Assembly: GCA_041603535.1 (NCBI GenBank)
Contig: JBFIEE010000003.1
Coordinates: 1 to 64,000 of the forward strand
Reading direction: 5' to 3'
From: HB2-32-21 sp041603535
GTDB lineage: Bacteria > Pseudomonadota > Gammaproteobacteria > Pseudomonadales > Porticoccaceae
DNA: 64,000 nucleotides
Shown here: positions 42,018 through 51,260 of the stretch, piece after piece
Numbering within the stretch: position 1 is the stretch's first letter
How the letters are laid out: every line of letters begins with the position of its first letter
Position numbers and translations under genes: made by a program
Notes under the pieces: generated by a model
Databases searched by the model: none
Told to the model about the DNA's origin: nothing
The model's input: only the letters and a program-made list of their open reading frames with translations

Positions 42018-42989
42018 ATGAAGATTAATTCAGTGTTAGGCCCAATCGATGTCGAAAGTTTGGGCACCACCTTGATACACGAGCATCTGGGCATCGGCTG
42101 GCCGGGCTGGGAGCTCGATCATCAGGATTTTGACCGCAAAAAAGAAGGCGCCAGAATTGTCGATAAACTAAAAGAAATCCAGGATCTTGGCATTACCAGC
42201 TTCGTTGATCCCTGCCCGATGGAGCTCGGTCGCGATCCTGAATTTGCCGCCGAAATGTCAGAAAAGTCCGGTATCCAGATTGTTATTGCGACTGGCTTAT
42301 ATAATGACGCGCTGGGCATTCCCCAGCATTTCCGGCTGATGGATATCGATGGTATCGCCGAGCAATATGTCAGTGAGATTCAGGATGGCATTGGCAAAAC
42401 CGGCATCAAGGCCGGCATTATTAAAACCGCCAGCGGCGGTATCTACGGTGTCACGCCGCCTGGTCAGGGCATTAAGGAGAGCGAGATAAAATGTCTGCGT
42501 GCCGCGGCGCGAGCAAGCAATGCGACCGGCACACCCATTCTTTGCCATAACGACGAAATGGAACCCTTTGGCCGCGAAACCCTGGATGTTTTCGAGGAAG
42601 AGAAAGTCGACTTTAACAAGGTGCTGATTGGTCACGCCTGCGGTGTCGGCGACATGCGTTACTATTTTGACATTCTTGATCGGGGCGCATGGCTGGGGTT
42701 TGACCGCTTTGGCATTGAGTCCATTGCCTCGGACAAGTTGCGTCTCGCCTCACTGCTCGGGCTGCTGAGTGTCGGCTATGATCGCATTATGCTATCCCAT
42801 GACTCTCTGCAATGCTGGCGCGGTCGCGATACCGGTGTACTGGATGGTATGGTTGCGGCATCACCAAACTGGGACCTGGCGCATATTTCGCGCAATATTT
42901 TACCTGCCATGCGCGAGGCCGGCGTGAGTCAGGACAAAATAGATACCTTGATGGTGAAAAACCCCTGTAGCTATTTTCGGAAGAAATAG
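42018..42989 (+). CDS. Phosphotriesterase-family (PTE/PHP-like) hydrolase
   Basis: A 323-residue amidohydrolase-fold protein. Metal ligands can be followed: His-x-His in LIHEHLG near the N-terminus, the bridging Lys in AGIIKTAS, His in ILCHNDE and LIGHACG, and Asp in LSHDSLQC near the C-terminus. This is the phosphotriesterase/lactonase group, whose natural members mostly hydrolyse lactones or phosphoesters. ATG 42018 has AAGGGGAG upstream. It is a single gene; the substrate is not predictable. Confidence 0.87.
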   Translation: MKINSVLGPIDVESLGTTLIHEHLGIGWPGWELDHQDFDRKKEGARIVDKLKEIQDLGITSFVDPCPMELGRDPEFAAEMSEKSGIQIVIATGLYNDALGIPQHFRLMDIDGIAEQYVSEIQDGIGKTGIKAGIIKTASGGIYGVTPPGQGIKESEIKCLRAAARASNATGTPILCHNDEMEPFGRETLDVFEEEKVDFNKVLIGHACGVGDMRYYFDILDRGAWLGFDRFGIESIASDKLRLASLLGLLSVGYDRIMLSHDSLQCWRGRDTGVLDGMVAASPNWDLAHISRNILPAMREAGVSQDKIDTLMVKNPCSYFRKK

Positions 42990-43042
42990 TGCTGCTGCAG
43001 CAAGAAATAGCATCGCTAAAACGAGATTGGAAAATAGTGCTT

Positions 43043-43075
43043 GCGGATCTCGCCGATACCATCGGCGCGATCCGC
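43043..43075. other. Strong imperfect hairpin downstream of the phosphotriesterase-like gene
   Basis: GCGGATC-T-CGCCGAT and ATCGGCG-C-GATCCGC form a 15-bp stem with one mismatch and a three-base loop. Neither side has a T run, so it is not a standard intrinsic terminator; it may stabilise an mRNA end between the convergent hydrolase and ectR genes. Confidence 0.6.
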
Positions 43076-43298
43076 TAAGAGTTAGCGCCAACTGCGCGTT
43101 ATGTGTTGACGGACGGTTTGACTGCAATTCTGTGCTCTGGTCCTCTGGTAGCACACCCCCTGGGCCGGTCAAGGGTTATCAATCTTCCCGACCAGGCCTG
43201 GTACCAAAACGGTGGCAATTAATAAAGCGTACGAAGTTCTTTTTGGCTTACGTTCACTCAAATTCTATGTGTTTTGGCAATTAATTGGAGTAAAAGTC

Positions 43299-43883
43299 TC
43301 AGCTTTTATGCTGTTGGTCAGGCGTTGGGTCGTCAAGCTCAACCTCCGTGCTCTGCCTGTCGATTGAGCCTATATCCAGCACAGGTGCAGCATCAATATG
43401 TTGCGCATCCATCATATGGGCAACGCGTTGTAGAGAAGCAATAATCATCGTCTGTTCCCACTGTTGTAGCTCGGTGAATTGACGGGTGAAGTGTTCCTGT
43501 AGCGGTACCGGGGCATCTTTTAAAATACTGACACCAGCATCTGTCAAATGAGCGTGCACTTTACGTTTATCTTCGTTGGAGCGCTCCCGGTAAACGAGTT
43601 CCCGCTTCTCCAGGCGATCAAGAATAGTGGTCACGGTTGCCTGGCTGAGGCTAACGTCATTCGCCAGCTCACCAATAGTGACGTCACTTTTGTCGCGAAT
43701 AGTCTGTAGCAGCAAGATTTGCGGGGTGGTCAGGCCGGTTGTTTTCGCCAAATGCTTTGAATGGAGGTCGGTGGCCCGGATTACCCGGCGTAAGGAGACT
43801 AAAACATCATCAATACTATCCAATTCAGCGCCTTCTATTCGCGTCGATCGGTTCTTGATCGAGATTATATTTTGACTGCACAC
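43299..43883 (-). CDS. ectR: MarR-family regulator of the ectoine operon
   Basis: A 194-residue MarR protein. The winged helix-turn-helix covers about residues 50-120 (LTTPQILLLQTIRDKSDVTIGEL region, SQATVTTILDRLEKRELVYR, then SNEDKRKVHAHLTDAG wing). It is divergent from ectA, the position of EctR, which represses ectABC-ask by binding near the -10 box in several methylotrophs and halotolerant bacteria. A near-perfect palindrome at 44016-44033, next to the likely ectA promoter, fits as its operator. Confidence 0.85.
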   Translation of the reverse strand: MCSQNIISIKNRSTRIEGAELDSIDDVLVSLRRVIRATDLHSKHLAKTTGLTTPQILLLQTIRDKSDVTIGELANDVSLSQATVTTILDRLEKRELVYRERSNEDKRKVHAHLTDAGVSILKDAPVPLQEHFTRQFTELQQWEQTMIIASLQRVAHMMDAQHIDAAPVLDIGSIDRQSTEVELDDPTPDQQHKS

Positions 43884-43988
43884 GACTTGCTATCTGTTCC
43901 TGCTTTCCGGGGGAATAAACTTCAATCGTTATCTGCTCGCTGGGTTGACTCGATACCCCTGATTCGAAAACGTATCGTGCTACCCCCG

Positions 43989-44016
43989 TTGCATGAGACT
44001 ATGATTAGTGTAAAAT
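43989..44016 (+). promoter_or_regulatory. Sigma-70-type promoter for the ect operon
   Basis: TTGCAT (-35) and TAAAAT (-10) are 16 bases apart. The -10 box touches the palindromic operator that follows. It would give a leader of about 175 bases before ectA. Confidence 0.5.
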
Positions 44017-44033
44017 GTTTAGTGTACTAAACA
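44016..44033. promoter_or_regulatory. Probable EctR operator
   Basis: TGTTTAG-TGTA-CTAAACA is a perfect seven-base inverted repeat with a four-base centre. It overlaps the end of the -10 box and lies between the divergent ectR and ectA genes. A single further half-site TGTTTAG is at 44143-44149. MarR proteins bind such palindromes; assignment to EctR is inference from location. Confidence 0.6.
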
Positions 44034-44196
44034 ATATATCCGGGGGCGTGAGCATGTTCCGGTGTTGCACAGTGGTTACCGGGTAGTTATCGCTAATCGG
44101 TACCAACCTGTTGTTATCATTCTATTTATATCCAAAAGTTATTGTTTAGCACTGTAATTATATTTATATCAACTTTTATTGCCGGTGGCGCCACTA

Positions 44197-44751
44197 ATGA
44201 GCCAACAATTTACCTTCTATCGGCCATCCATGGAGGATGGCCGGGCTGTTTCTCAACTAATCAGTGCCTGCCCACCGCTCGACACCAACTCGCCTTACTG
44301 CAATCTGCTGCAATGTCACCACTTTGCCAGCACCGCGGTTGCGGTCCGGTGGCACGACGAACTGGTCGGCTTTATCAGCGCTTATCTGATTCCTGATAAG
44401 CCCGAAAGGCTGTTCATATGGCAGGTAGCTGTCGCTGAGAAGGCGCGCGGGCACGGTATAGCTTCGCGAATGATCGCCCACATTCTCGACAGAGAGGTAT
44501 GCCAAAACGTTCATTTTATAGAGACCACCATTACCCAGCCCAACGCAGCCTCGTGGGCTTTGTTTGGCCGGGTCGCCAAGTGCCACGGAGCTCCACTATC
44601 CAGTGAAGAATTATTTACTAAAGACCGGCATTTTTCCGGCCAGCACGACACTGAGCTGTTGGTAACCATCGGGCCGCTGCAGCGCACCGTCGCGGCAACC
44701 AGCGCAAGCGCGTCGACAAACATCGTTATGAACGCTAAGACAGGAAGCTAG
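44197..44751 (+). CDS. ectA: L-2,4-diaminobutyrate acetyltransferase
   Basis: A 184-residue GNAT acetyltransferase. Typical EctA elements are FYRPSMEDGRAV at the start, LDTNSPYCNLLQCHHFA, and the acetyl-CoA loop VAEKARGHGIASRMI. It acetylates the gamma-amino group of diaminobutyrate, the second step of ectoine synthesis. ATG 44197 is preferred; its ribosome site is weak. The ectB ATG follows the stop by three bases, so translation is coupled. Confidence 0.95.
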   Translation: MSQQFTFYRPSMEDGRAVSQLISACPPLDTNSPYCNLLQCHHFASTAVAVRWHDELVGFISAYLIPDKPERLFIWQVAVAEKARGHGIASRMIAHILDREVCQNVHFIETTITQPNAASWALFGRVAKCHGAPLSSEELFTKDRHFSGQHDTELLVTIGPLQRTVAATSASASTNIVMNAKTGS

Positions 44752-44754
44752 GTC

Positions 44755-46065
44755 ATGAAAATATTTGACGAAATCGAATCAGAAGTACAAAGCTACGCAC
44801 GCGCATTTCCCCGGGTGTTTAACAAGGCCCAGGGTGAATTCCTTTACGATGCGGAAGGCAATAAATACCTCGACTTTCTTGCCGGGGCAGGCACGCTGAA
44901 TTACGGCCACAATAACTCGGTGTTCAAGGAAAAGTTGCTCGAGTACATCAATAACGACGGTATTACCCACGGCCTGGATCTGCACACCAAAGCCAAGGGC
45001 GAATTCCTCGAGGCGTTTAACGAAAAAATTCTCAAGCCGCGTGGCATGGACTACGTGGTTCAGTTTACCGGGCCAACCGGTACCAATGCGGTTGAAGCGG
45101 CCATGAAAATTGCCCGTAACGTCACCGGCCAACAGAATATTGTGACCTTCACCAATGGCTTCCATGGTGTCAGCCTGGGTGCGCTGGCGGCCACCGGTAA
45201 TGCCCATCACCGAGACGCAGCGGGTGTAACGCTCAGCGGCGTTCATCGTATGCCCTACGATGGCTACCTGGGTGATGGTATCGACACCACTGCGTATCTG
45301 GATAAAGTATTGACGGATTCCAGCAGCGGCATTAACTCACCCGCAGCTGTGATGGTTGAAACCGTGCAGGGCGAGGGAGGCATCAATGTTGCCAGCCTGG
45401 AATGGCTGCGTAATTTACAGTCCGTGTGCCGGAAGCACGGGGTATTGTTGATTGTTGATGATATTCAGGCAGGTTGTGGGCGCACCGGCGATTACTTTAG
45501 CTTCGAAGCGGCCGGAATCGAGCCGGATATCATCACGCTGTCCAAATCCCTGGGCGGCTACGGCCTGCCTTTTGCTGTGGTATTGATGAAACCGGCATTG
45601 GATCAGTGGAAGCCTGGCGAACATAACGGCACCTTCCGCGGTAATAACTTTGCCTTTGTGACAGCAAAAGCTGCCATCGATCACTATTGGTCGGATGATG
45701 TTTTTTCAAAAGCGATAAAGCGTAAGGGACAGTATGTCTCGCAGCGGCTCACTACCATTGTTGAACACTACGGCGAAGGTCACTTTACAACGCGCGGGCG
45801 TGGCCTGTTTCAGGGCATTAACTGCGTGAGTGGCGAACTGGCCGGTGCGATTACACAGCGCGCATTCAAAAGTGGACTCATTATCGAAACCAGCGGCGCT
45901 GACGATCAGGTGGTGAAGTTCCTGTGTCCGTTAACCATCAGCGATGAAAACCTGAAAAAGGGCATTGATATCGTCGAGCAGGCCATTAAAGAGGTGTGCG
46001 CCAAGGAAGTGTCGATTCCTGAAGAGGTCAATTATTTCGACGAGCGACGGCGTGTAAGTGCTTGA
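44755..46065 (+). CDS. ectB: Diaminobutyrate-2-oxoglutarate transaminase
   Basis: A 436-residue class-III PLP aminotransferase, the first enzyme of ectoine synthesis, converting aspartate semialdehyde to diaminobutyrate with glutamate. Motifs include FTGPTGTNAVEAAMKIAR, TFTNGFHGVSLGALAATGN, IVDDIQAGCGRTG, and the PLP lysine in ITLSKSLGGYGLP. Length and motif order are normal. It sits between ectA (three-base gap) and ectC. Confidence 0.97.
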   Translation: MKIFDEIESEVQSYARAFPRVFNKAQGEFLYDAEGNKYLDFLAGAGTLNYGHNNSVFKEKLLEYINNDGITHGLDLHTKAKGEFLEAFNEKILKPRGMDYVVQFTGPTGTNAVEAAMKIARNVTGQQNIVTFTNGFHGVSLGALAATGNAHHRDAAGVTLSGVHRMPYDGYLGDGIDTTAYLDKVLTDSSSGINSPAAVMVETVQGEGGINVASLEWLRNLQSVCRKHGVLLIVDDIQAGCGRTGDYFSFEAAGIEPDIITLSKSLGGYGLPFAVVLMKPALDQWKPGEHNGTFRGNNFAFVTAKAAIDHYWSDDVFSKAIKRKGQYVSQRLTTIVEHYGEGHFTTRGRGLFQGINCVSGELAGAITQRAFKSGLIIETSGADDQVVKFLCPLTISDENLKKGIDIVEQAIKEVCAKEVSIPEEVNYFDERRRVSA

Positions 46066-46258
46066 CTGGGCTAGTTAGGGCGGAAGCAGTCTGGCAACTG
46101 TGTATCTGGCCTGGTTAGCGGCAGCGACTGCCATTCCCCCCGATAACTAGGACCTGTTGCCGTAATGAGTGGCGACAAGACTTATATGCCGGTTAGGTCG
46201 TGTGCTGCAGCGGTAAGGTTAGTCACCCTGAATTTTTTGAAAAATGAGGAGTATTACA

Positions 46259-46663
46259 TTGCTTGTTAGACACCTGAAAGACGCAGAAAAAACTGATCGA
46301 CGCATCATCTCCCCCGATGGCAACTGGGAGAGTACGAGACTGTTGCTAAAAGATGACCAAATGGGTTTTTCCCTTCACATTACCACGATCTACGAAGGCG
46401 TTGACTTCCAGATGCATTATCAACACCACGTCGAAGCCGTGTACTGCATTTCTGGTGAAGGAGAAGTGGAAACATTGGCGGACGGCAAGGTCTATCCCGT
46501 CACTCCGGGCACCTTATATAACCTGGATAAACATGACAAACACACCTTGCGCGCATTCAGGGAAATGAAGTTGGTCTGTGTATTTAACCCGCCCCTGAAC
46601 GGCAAGGAAGTCCACAACGCTGAAGGCGCTTATGAGCTGGATGCCGAAGCCCTTAGCGAATAA
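46259..46663 (+). CDS. ectC: L-ectoine synthase
   Basis: A 134-residue cupin that closes acetyl-diaminobutyrate to ectoine. It matches EctC from the first residues (VRHLKDAEKTDRR), with iron-site region MHYQHHVEAVYCISGEGEVE, DGKVYPVTPGTLYNLDKHDKHTL and CVFNPPLNGKEVH. The start is TTG 46259: AGGAG lies seven bases before it and the family N-terminus begins there, while an upstream ATG would add residues not found in EctC. A 190-base gap separates it from ectB, so it may be less tightly coupled. Confidence 0.95.
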   Translation: MLVRHLKDAEKTDRRIISPDGNWESTRLLLKDDQMGFSLHITTIYEGVDFQMHYQHHVEAVYCISGEGEVETLADGKVYPVTPGTLYNLDKHDKHTLRAFREMKLVCVFNPPLNGKEVHNAEGAYELDAEALSE

Positions 46664-46718
46664 GAAGCCGTTAGCGAGTAATAAAGCCATTAGCGAATAA
46701 ACGCCATTAGCAAACAGA
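46650..46718. repeat. Four short degenerate repeats after ectC
   Basis: The unit CC(C/G/A)TTAGCGAATAA, about 17-19 bases apart, occurs four times, beginning in the last ectC codons and running through its stop. Each unit brings a TAA or TAG stop. It looks like local duplication of the ectC 3' end. Confidence 0.65.
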
Positions 46719-46775
46719 GGGAACAGCTGGTGAGTGTCGAGATAAAACCCTCACCAGGAAGCAATCCACCCGATT

Positions 46776-47711
46776 ATGAATTTAACAACCGTACCAGAGC
46801 TGCTAACACAGCAAGACCACTATCCGTCCAGAGGCACGCTGAAAGCGCAGCTGGGCAAACGTTTAGATCCGGTAATTTATGCAGCGGAATCGACACCGGC
46901 ACCGATCGACCATAAGTGGGTGAAACACTATGAACAGAGCGGTTTTCTGATTTTAGAGGATGTGTTTAGCGAACAAGAAGTCCGCAGTTTTCAACAGGAA
47001 CTTGACCAACTTAGATCCGACGAAAAAATTGCAGCGTCGGGCGAGACGATCACGGAACCTGGCAGCGGTGACATACGCTCGATTTTCAGAATCCATCAGG
47101 TCAGTCCAGTCTTCAAAAAGCTGGCAGCCGACCGGCGTCTGGCGGGTCTCGCGCAGTATCTGCTGGATGATCAGGTGTATATTCACCAGTCCCGCTTAAA
47201 CTACAAACCCGGATTTCGCGGCAAGGAGTTTTACTGGCACTCGGACTTCGAAACCTGGCATGTCGAAGATGGCATGCCAGCCATGCGGGCGCTAAGCATG
47301 TCCATCACACTAACCGAAAATCACGCAACTAACGGTCCGCTGATGTTGATACCCCGGTCGCACAAACGCTATGTCGTGTGTGAGGGAAATACGCCCAGCA
47401 ATCACTTCAAGTCTTCGTTAAAGAAACAGGAGTATGGGGTACCCAGCGACCGCTGTCTAAGCCAGTTGACTGATGTCGGCGGTATTGTCACCGCAACGGG
47501 CAAACCGGGCAGCGTGATCGTGTTCGATTGCAATACCATGCATGGCTCAAACGGTAATATCACGCCGTATCCACGATCTAACGCCTTTTTTGTTTATAAC
47601 GCTATTAGCAATCGCGTGGTCGATCCATTTTGCGATCAGCCGCCACGACCAGAATACATTTGTAGTCGCGAGAATATCGCGCCTGTTGTCGTCGAAGCCG
47701 AAGGAGGTTAG
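46776..47711 (+). CDS. ectD: Ectoine hydroxylase
   Basis: A 311-residue Fe(II)/2-oxoglutarate dioxygenase that hydroxylates ectoine to 5-hydroxyectoine. The EctD signature is intact: FYWHSDFETWHVEDGMP with the His-x-Asp iron ligands, then ALSMSITLTENHATNGPLML and IPRSHK; the distal His is in CNTMHGSNGNI. It begins 110 bases after ectC. The next gene starts two bases after its stop, indicating cotranscription. Confidence 0.97.
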   Translation: MNLTTVPELLTQQDHYPSRGTLKAQLGKRLDPVIYAAESTPAPIDHKWVKHYEQSGFLILEDVFSEQEVRSFQQELDQLRSDEKIAASGETITEPGSGDIRSIFRIHQVSPVFKKLAADRRLAGLAQYLLDDQVYIHQSRLNYKPGFRGKEFYWHSDFETWHVEDGMPAMRALSMSITLTENHATNGPLMLIPRSHKRYVVCEGNTPSNHFKSSLKKQEYGVPSDRCLSQLTDVGGIVTATGKPGSVIVFDCNTMHGSNGNITPYPRSNAFFVYNAISNRVVDPFCDQPPRPEYICSRENIAPVVVEAEGG

Positions 47712-47713
47712 CC

Positions 47714-48028
47714 GTGAACGACCAACAACGCGACACCCTTAAACAACTGATGAAAACGCGTATCAAGGATATCGAGATGTTTCTATCGTCTTCCAGAGAA
47801 GGTGGCGATCTGGATGATGATTCAGCGAACGTCGATCAAAAAATAGCGTCAGCCGTTAATTCGCAGGTAACCGAAAACGAAAAACGCGAGCTCACCCTGC
47901 TAAACAACAACCTGCAATGGGTTGACAGCGAAGATGCCGGTTACTGCCAACAGTGTGCCTGCGAGATACCCTTTGCGCGATTACAGGCCGTGCCGACTAC
48001 GCGCCTGTGTGTCGCCTGTGCCGAGTAG
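47714..48028 (+). CDS. DksA/TraR-family C4 zinc-finger protein
   Basis: A 104-residue DksA/TraR-like protein. The zinc site is C-x2-C (CQQC) and C-x2-C (CVAC) spaced 17 residues apart at the C-terminus, preceded by a predicted coiled-coil (NDQQRDTLKQLMKTRIKDIE, then VTENEKRELTLLNNNLQWV). It has acidic DLDDDSAN near the coil tip region. Such proteins bind the RNA polymerase secondary channel. It starts with GTG two bases after ectD and lies before ask, so it is made with the ectoine enzymes. A link between osmotic stress and transcription is inference. Confidence 0.85.
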   Translation: MNDQQRDTLKQLMKTRIKDIEMFLSSSREGGDLDDDSANVDQKIASAVNSQVTENEKRELTLLNNNLQWVDSEDAGYCQQCACEIPFARLQAVPTTRLCVACAE

Positions 48029-48079
48029 GGATAATCCTGCACAACACTAATTAACCCAGTCCTGTTTGCAACCGTAAAT

Positions 48080-49540
48080 ATGAAGATAAATAGCAATAAA
48101 CCAGCACAGCATAGTGTCGAGAAAATCGGCGGCACGTCGATGAGCGACTATGAAGCCGTGCGCGATAACATTGTTTTGAGGCCTCGCGACGAGCAAACCT
48201 TATATCAGAGAGTTTTTGTCGTTTCGGCTTATGGCGGCATCACTAATGACTTGCTGGAGCATAAAAAATCCGGCCAGCCCGGCGTTTACAGTTTGTTTGC
48301 CAGCGGTGAAAACGGTGACGGCTGGTTTGACGCGATGGCGCAGCTGGAGCGTAAATTGCGTGGCATCAATGGCCAGCTGTTTACCAACGAGGCAGATCTG
48401 AAGCGCGCCAATCGGTTTATCGATACGCGTATGGATGCCGCTCGCAAATGTTTGACGGATCTTCAAGGCTTGTGTCGCCATGGCCATTTTTCTCTGGCCG
48501 AGCACCTCGATACCGTGCGCGAAATGCTGGCCAGTATCGGTGAGGTCCACAGTGCCTGGAATACAGCGGCGCTATTGCAGCACGATGGTGTTAATGCCCA
48601 TTTTGTGGATTTGAGCGGTTGGCAAACCACCGCGCACGTACCTCTCGATGAACGTATATTGCAGGCTTTTGCCGCCATTGACCTGGCAACCGAGATGCCG
48701 ATTGTCACCGGTTACGCACATACCAACAGCGGGCTGATGGCCAGCTTTAATCGCGGTTACAGCGAGATCACTTTCAGCCGCATCGCTGTATTGACCGGCG
48801 CCAGGGAGGCGATTATTCATAAGGAATATCATCTCAGCAGTGCTGATCCGCAGTTGGTCGGCGAAGCGAATGCTGTCCCTATTGGCCGAACTAACTACGA
48901 TGTAGCCGACCAATTGGCTAACCTCGGTATGGAGGCGATTCATCCTAAGGCTGCGAAGGGGCTGCGACAAAATGCCATTCCCCTGCGTATCAAAAACACC
49001 TTTGAGCCGGAGCACGCCGGTACTGTAATTGCCCAGGATTATGTCAGCGATACTCCTCGCGTGGAAATCATTGCTGGCAGCCAGGGCATTTACGCGCTGG
49101 AACTGTTTGACCAGGACATGATGGGGCAGATTGATCTCTACGACCGGGAAATTCTGGCGATGGTGCGCCGCTTTAAAGCCGAAATCGTCGCCAAGGATAT
49201 TAATGCCAATACCATTACCCACTATCTCGCTACTAACCTGAAAACCATCAAACGCATCAGAAATGCACTTCAGGATAAGTATCCTGATGCTGAACTGGAT
49301 CAACGAAAAGCCGCTATTGTCTCTGCCATCGGCAGTGATATGCGGGTTCCTGGCATGCTGTCCAAAGCTGTTGCAGCACTGGCGGAGCAAAATATCAATG
49401 TGCTGGCCATGCATCAATCCATGCGTCAGGTGGACATGCAGTTCGTGGTCGATGAGGATGACTATCAGTTGGCGGTTAAAAGTCTGCATCAATGTCTGGT
49501 GGAAGTGCACGAGCACGGCAAAGCGATATGCGCGGCATAA
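48080..49540 (+). CDS. ask: Ectoine-pathway aspartate kinase
   Basis: A 486-residue aspartokinase of the Ask_ect type found in ect operons. The N-terminal kinase motif is VEKIGGTSMSDYEAV; central GYAHTNSGLMASFNRGYSEITFSRIA matches the substrate region; two ACT-like segments follow (VEIIAGSQGIYALELFDQ and AAIVSAIGSDMRVPGML). It makes aspartyl phosphate dedicated to ectoine and is usually less feedback-inhibited than housekeeping enzymes. Lies 51 bases after the DksA-like gene. Confidence 0.93.
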   Translation: MKINSNKPAQHSVEKIGGTSMSDYEAVRDNIVLRPRDEQTLYQRVFVVSAYGGITNDLLEHKKSGQPGVYSLFASGENGDGWFDAMAQLERKLRGINGQLFTNEADLKRANRFIDTRMDAARKCLTDLQGLCRHGHFSLAEHLDTVREMLASIGEVHSAWNTAALLQHDGVNAHFVDLSGWQTTAHVPLDERILQAFAAIDLATEMPIVTGYAHTNSGLMASFNRGYSEITFSRIAVLTGAREAIIHKEYHLSSADPQLVGEANAVPIGRTNYDVADQLANLGMEAIHPKAAKGLRQNAIPLRIKNTFEPEHAGTVIAQDYVSDTPRVEIIAGSQGIYALELFDQDMMGQIDLYDREILAMVRRFKAEIVAKDINANTITHYLATNLKTIKRIRNALQDKYPDAELDQRKAAIVSAIGSDMRVPGMLSKAVAALAEQNINVLAMHQSMRQVDMQFVVDEDDYQLAVKSLHQCLVEVHEHGKAICAA

Positions 49541-49627
49541 AACTGATTCTGCATTGATCCGTGTGTAAAAACATTTCCCGCAACACGAAAGCGATTAAAC
49601 CGAATCCCCCGTACTTGAGGCCCGTTC

Positions 49628-51085
49628 ATGGATAGAACCCTGATTGCTGCTTCCTTTATCAGTTGCCTGCTGGCTTTCACGCTGATTGGTCTGTCGTCGC
49701 TGTTTAAAAGCCGGGGCAGCCGACACGATTACTACCTCGCCGATAGCACCGTCAGCCCCTGGCTGGTAGGCTTATCCGCTGTGGCGACCAATAACAGCGG
49801 TTACATGTTTATCGGCGTTATTGGCTATACCTATGTGACAGGCCTTGCCTCCATCTGGCTGATGATAGGCTGGATAGCTGGCGATTTCCTTGCCTCCCTG
49901 TTCGTGCATGCACGCCTGCGCGAGGCGACGGAAAGCAGCGACGAAGTCAGTTATGCCGGGGTGCTGAGCACCTGGTATGGCGCGAATAATAGCCAGCTAC
50001 AACGAGTGATCGGCGTCATCTCGCTGATATTTTTGTTGGCCTACGCGGGTGCACAACTGGTGGCGGGGGGTAAGGCGCTGCAAGTGCTGTTTGACTGGCC
50101 CGCCTGGGCGGGCGCTTGTATCGGTGCCGCGGTGGTGTCCCTCTATTGTTTCGCGGGCGGCATACGGGCATCCATCTGGACAGATGCCGCGCAGTCTACG
50201 GTAATGATTGTCGCCATGGGTTTATTGCTGGTTGCGGCGGTACTGTCGCTGGGTGGGATCGGTGGGGCTATCGCCAGTATGCGGGGCGTAGAAGGCTTCC
50301 TCGACTGGTTTCCCAAAGATCTGGCGCTGCCCGGTATTGCAGGGGGCGTGTTGTTCGCGGTGAGCTGGCTGTTTGCCGGCCTGTCAGTGATCGGACAACC
50401 CCATGTCATGGTGCGGTTTATGGCACTCAACGACAGGGTCGGCATGCGTCGGGCACGCGGCTGGTACTACCTGTGGTTTATCGCTTTTTATGGCATCACC
50501 ACGGGCGTGGGTTTACTGTCCCGTGTCTATTTGGCCGATGGCGGTAGTTTTGATGCCGAGCTGGCCCTGCCGATGATGGCCATTGAATTACTGCCGCCGC
50601 TGTTGGTTGGTTTGATATTGGCGGGCATTTTCGCGGCAACCATGTCCACTGCCGATTCACTGATACTCAGTTGTTCCGCGGCAGTCACCCACGATCTGCT
50701 GCCCCATAGAATCGAGCGACCGCTATTGATCAAACTAACCACCATTACCATAACCGGCTGCGCGTTGTTACTCGCACTGTCCAACAACCAAAGCGTTTTC
50801 AGCCTGGTGGTCATGGCCTGGTCCGGACTGGCCAGTGCCTTTGCGCCTTTGCTCCTGGCCCTGTGTCTGGGCATGAACCCACGTCAGTCAATCAGCATTA
50901 TCGCCGCATTAACGGGGCTGCTAACCGCGCTACTGTGGCGTTATTTGGACTGGCATCACGCCGTGTATGAGGGCTTACCGGGGATCGTGGCCGGCTGCGT
51001 TGTGCTTATGCTGTGGCGCGAGCGCAACTTGATCGTGGCTGGGGCGCCATTAGATAGCGATGCAAATTCCCGGCAACGCGCGTGA
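49628..51085 (+). CDS. Sodium:solute symporter (PutP-like)
   Basis: A 485-residue SSS-family transporter with about thirteen membrane segments. PutP-like features include SRHDYYLADSTVSPWLVGLSA-type opening, GAVVSLYCFAGGIRASIWTDAAQ, and GIFAATMSTADSLILSCSAAVTHDL. It follows ask by 87 bases on the same strand and may import a compatible solute such as proline or ectoine; that substrate is inferred from position and family only. Confidence 0.85.
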   Translation: MDRTLIAASFISCLLAFTLIGLSSLFKSRGSRHDYYLADSTVSPWLVGLSAVATNNSGYMFIGVIGYTYVTGLASIWLMIGWIAGDFLASLFVHARLREATESSDEVSYAGVLSTWYGANNSQLQRVIGVISLIFLLAYAGAQLVAGGKALQVLFDWPAWAGACIGAAVVSLYCFAGGIRASIWTDAAQSTVMIVAMGLLLVAAVLSLGGIGGAIASMRGVEGFLDWFPKDLALPGIAGGVLFAVSWLFAGLSVIGQPHVMVRFMALNDRVGMRRARGWYYLWFIAFYGITTGVGLLSRVYLADGGSFDAELALPMMAIELLPPLLVGLILAGIFAATMSTADSLILSCSAAVTHDLLPHRIERPLLIKLTTITITGCALLLALSNNQSVFSLVVMAWSGLASAFAPLLLALCLGMNPRQSISIIAALTGLLTALLWRYLDWHHAVYEGLPGIVAGCVVLMLWRERNLIVAGAPLDSDANSRQRA

Positions 51086-51230
51086 ACCAACTGATTATTG
51101 ACTGAAGAATAGCAATTTCCTCCTTAAGCCAGGGGGTAGTAAGGTACGGGTATCCTCGAAGGGTTCGTGTCGCGGACGGGCTTGCCGCCGCTCGAACTTG
51201 GATACCACAGTGCTTTGTGAAGTGAAAGTT

Positions 51231-51248
51231 GCTTTTGGATTGAAAAGC
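51231..51248 (-). terminator. Possible terminator of tRNA-Leu
   Basis: GCTTTT and AAAAGC arms with a six-base loop lie about 13 bases after the encoded CCA of the tRNA. The T run after the stem is short. Confidence 0.4.
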
Positions 51249-51260
51249 TTGGGAGGTGTA

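Noticed and set aside
48572..49516. Long minus-strand open frame of 314 codons inside ask
   Set aside because: Fully antisense to a well-supported aspartokinase, with no domain similarity that I can see.
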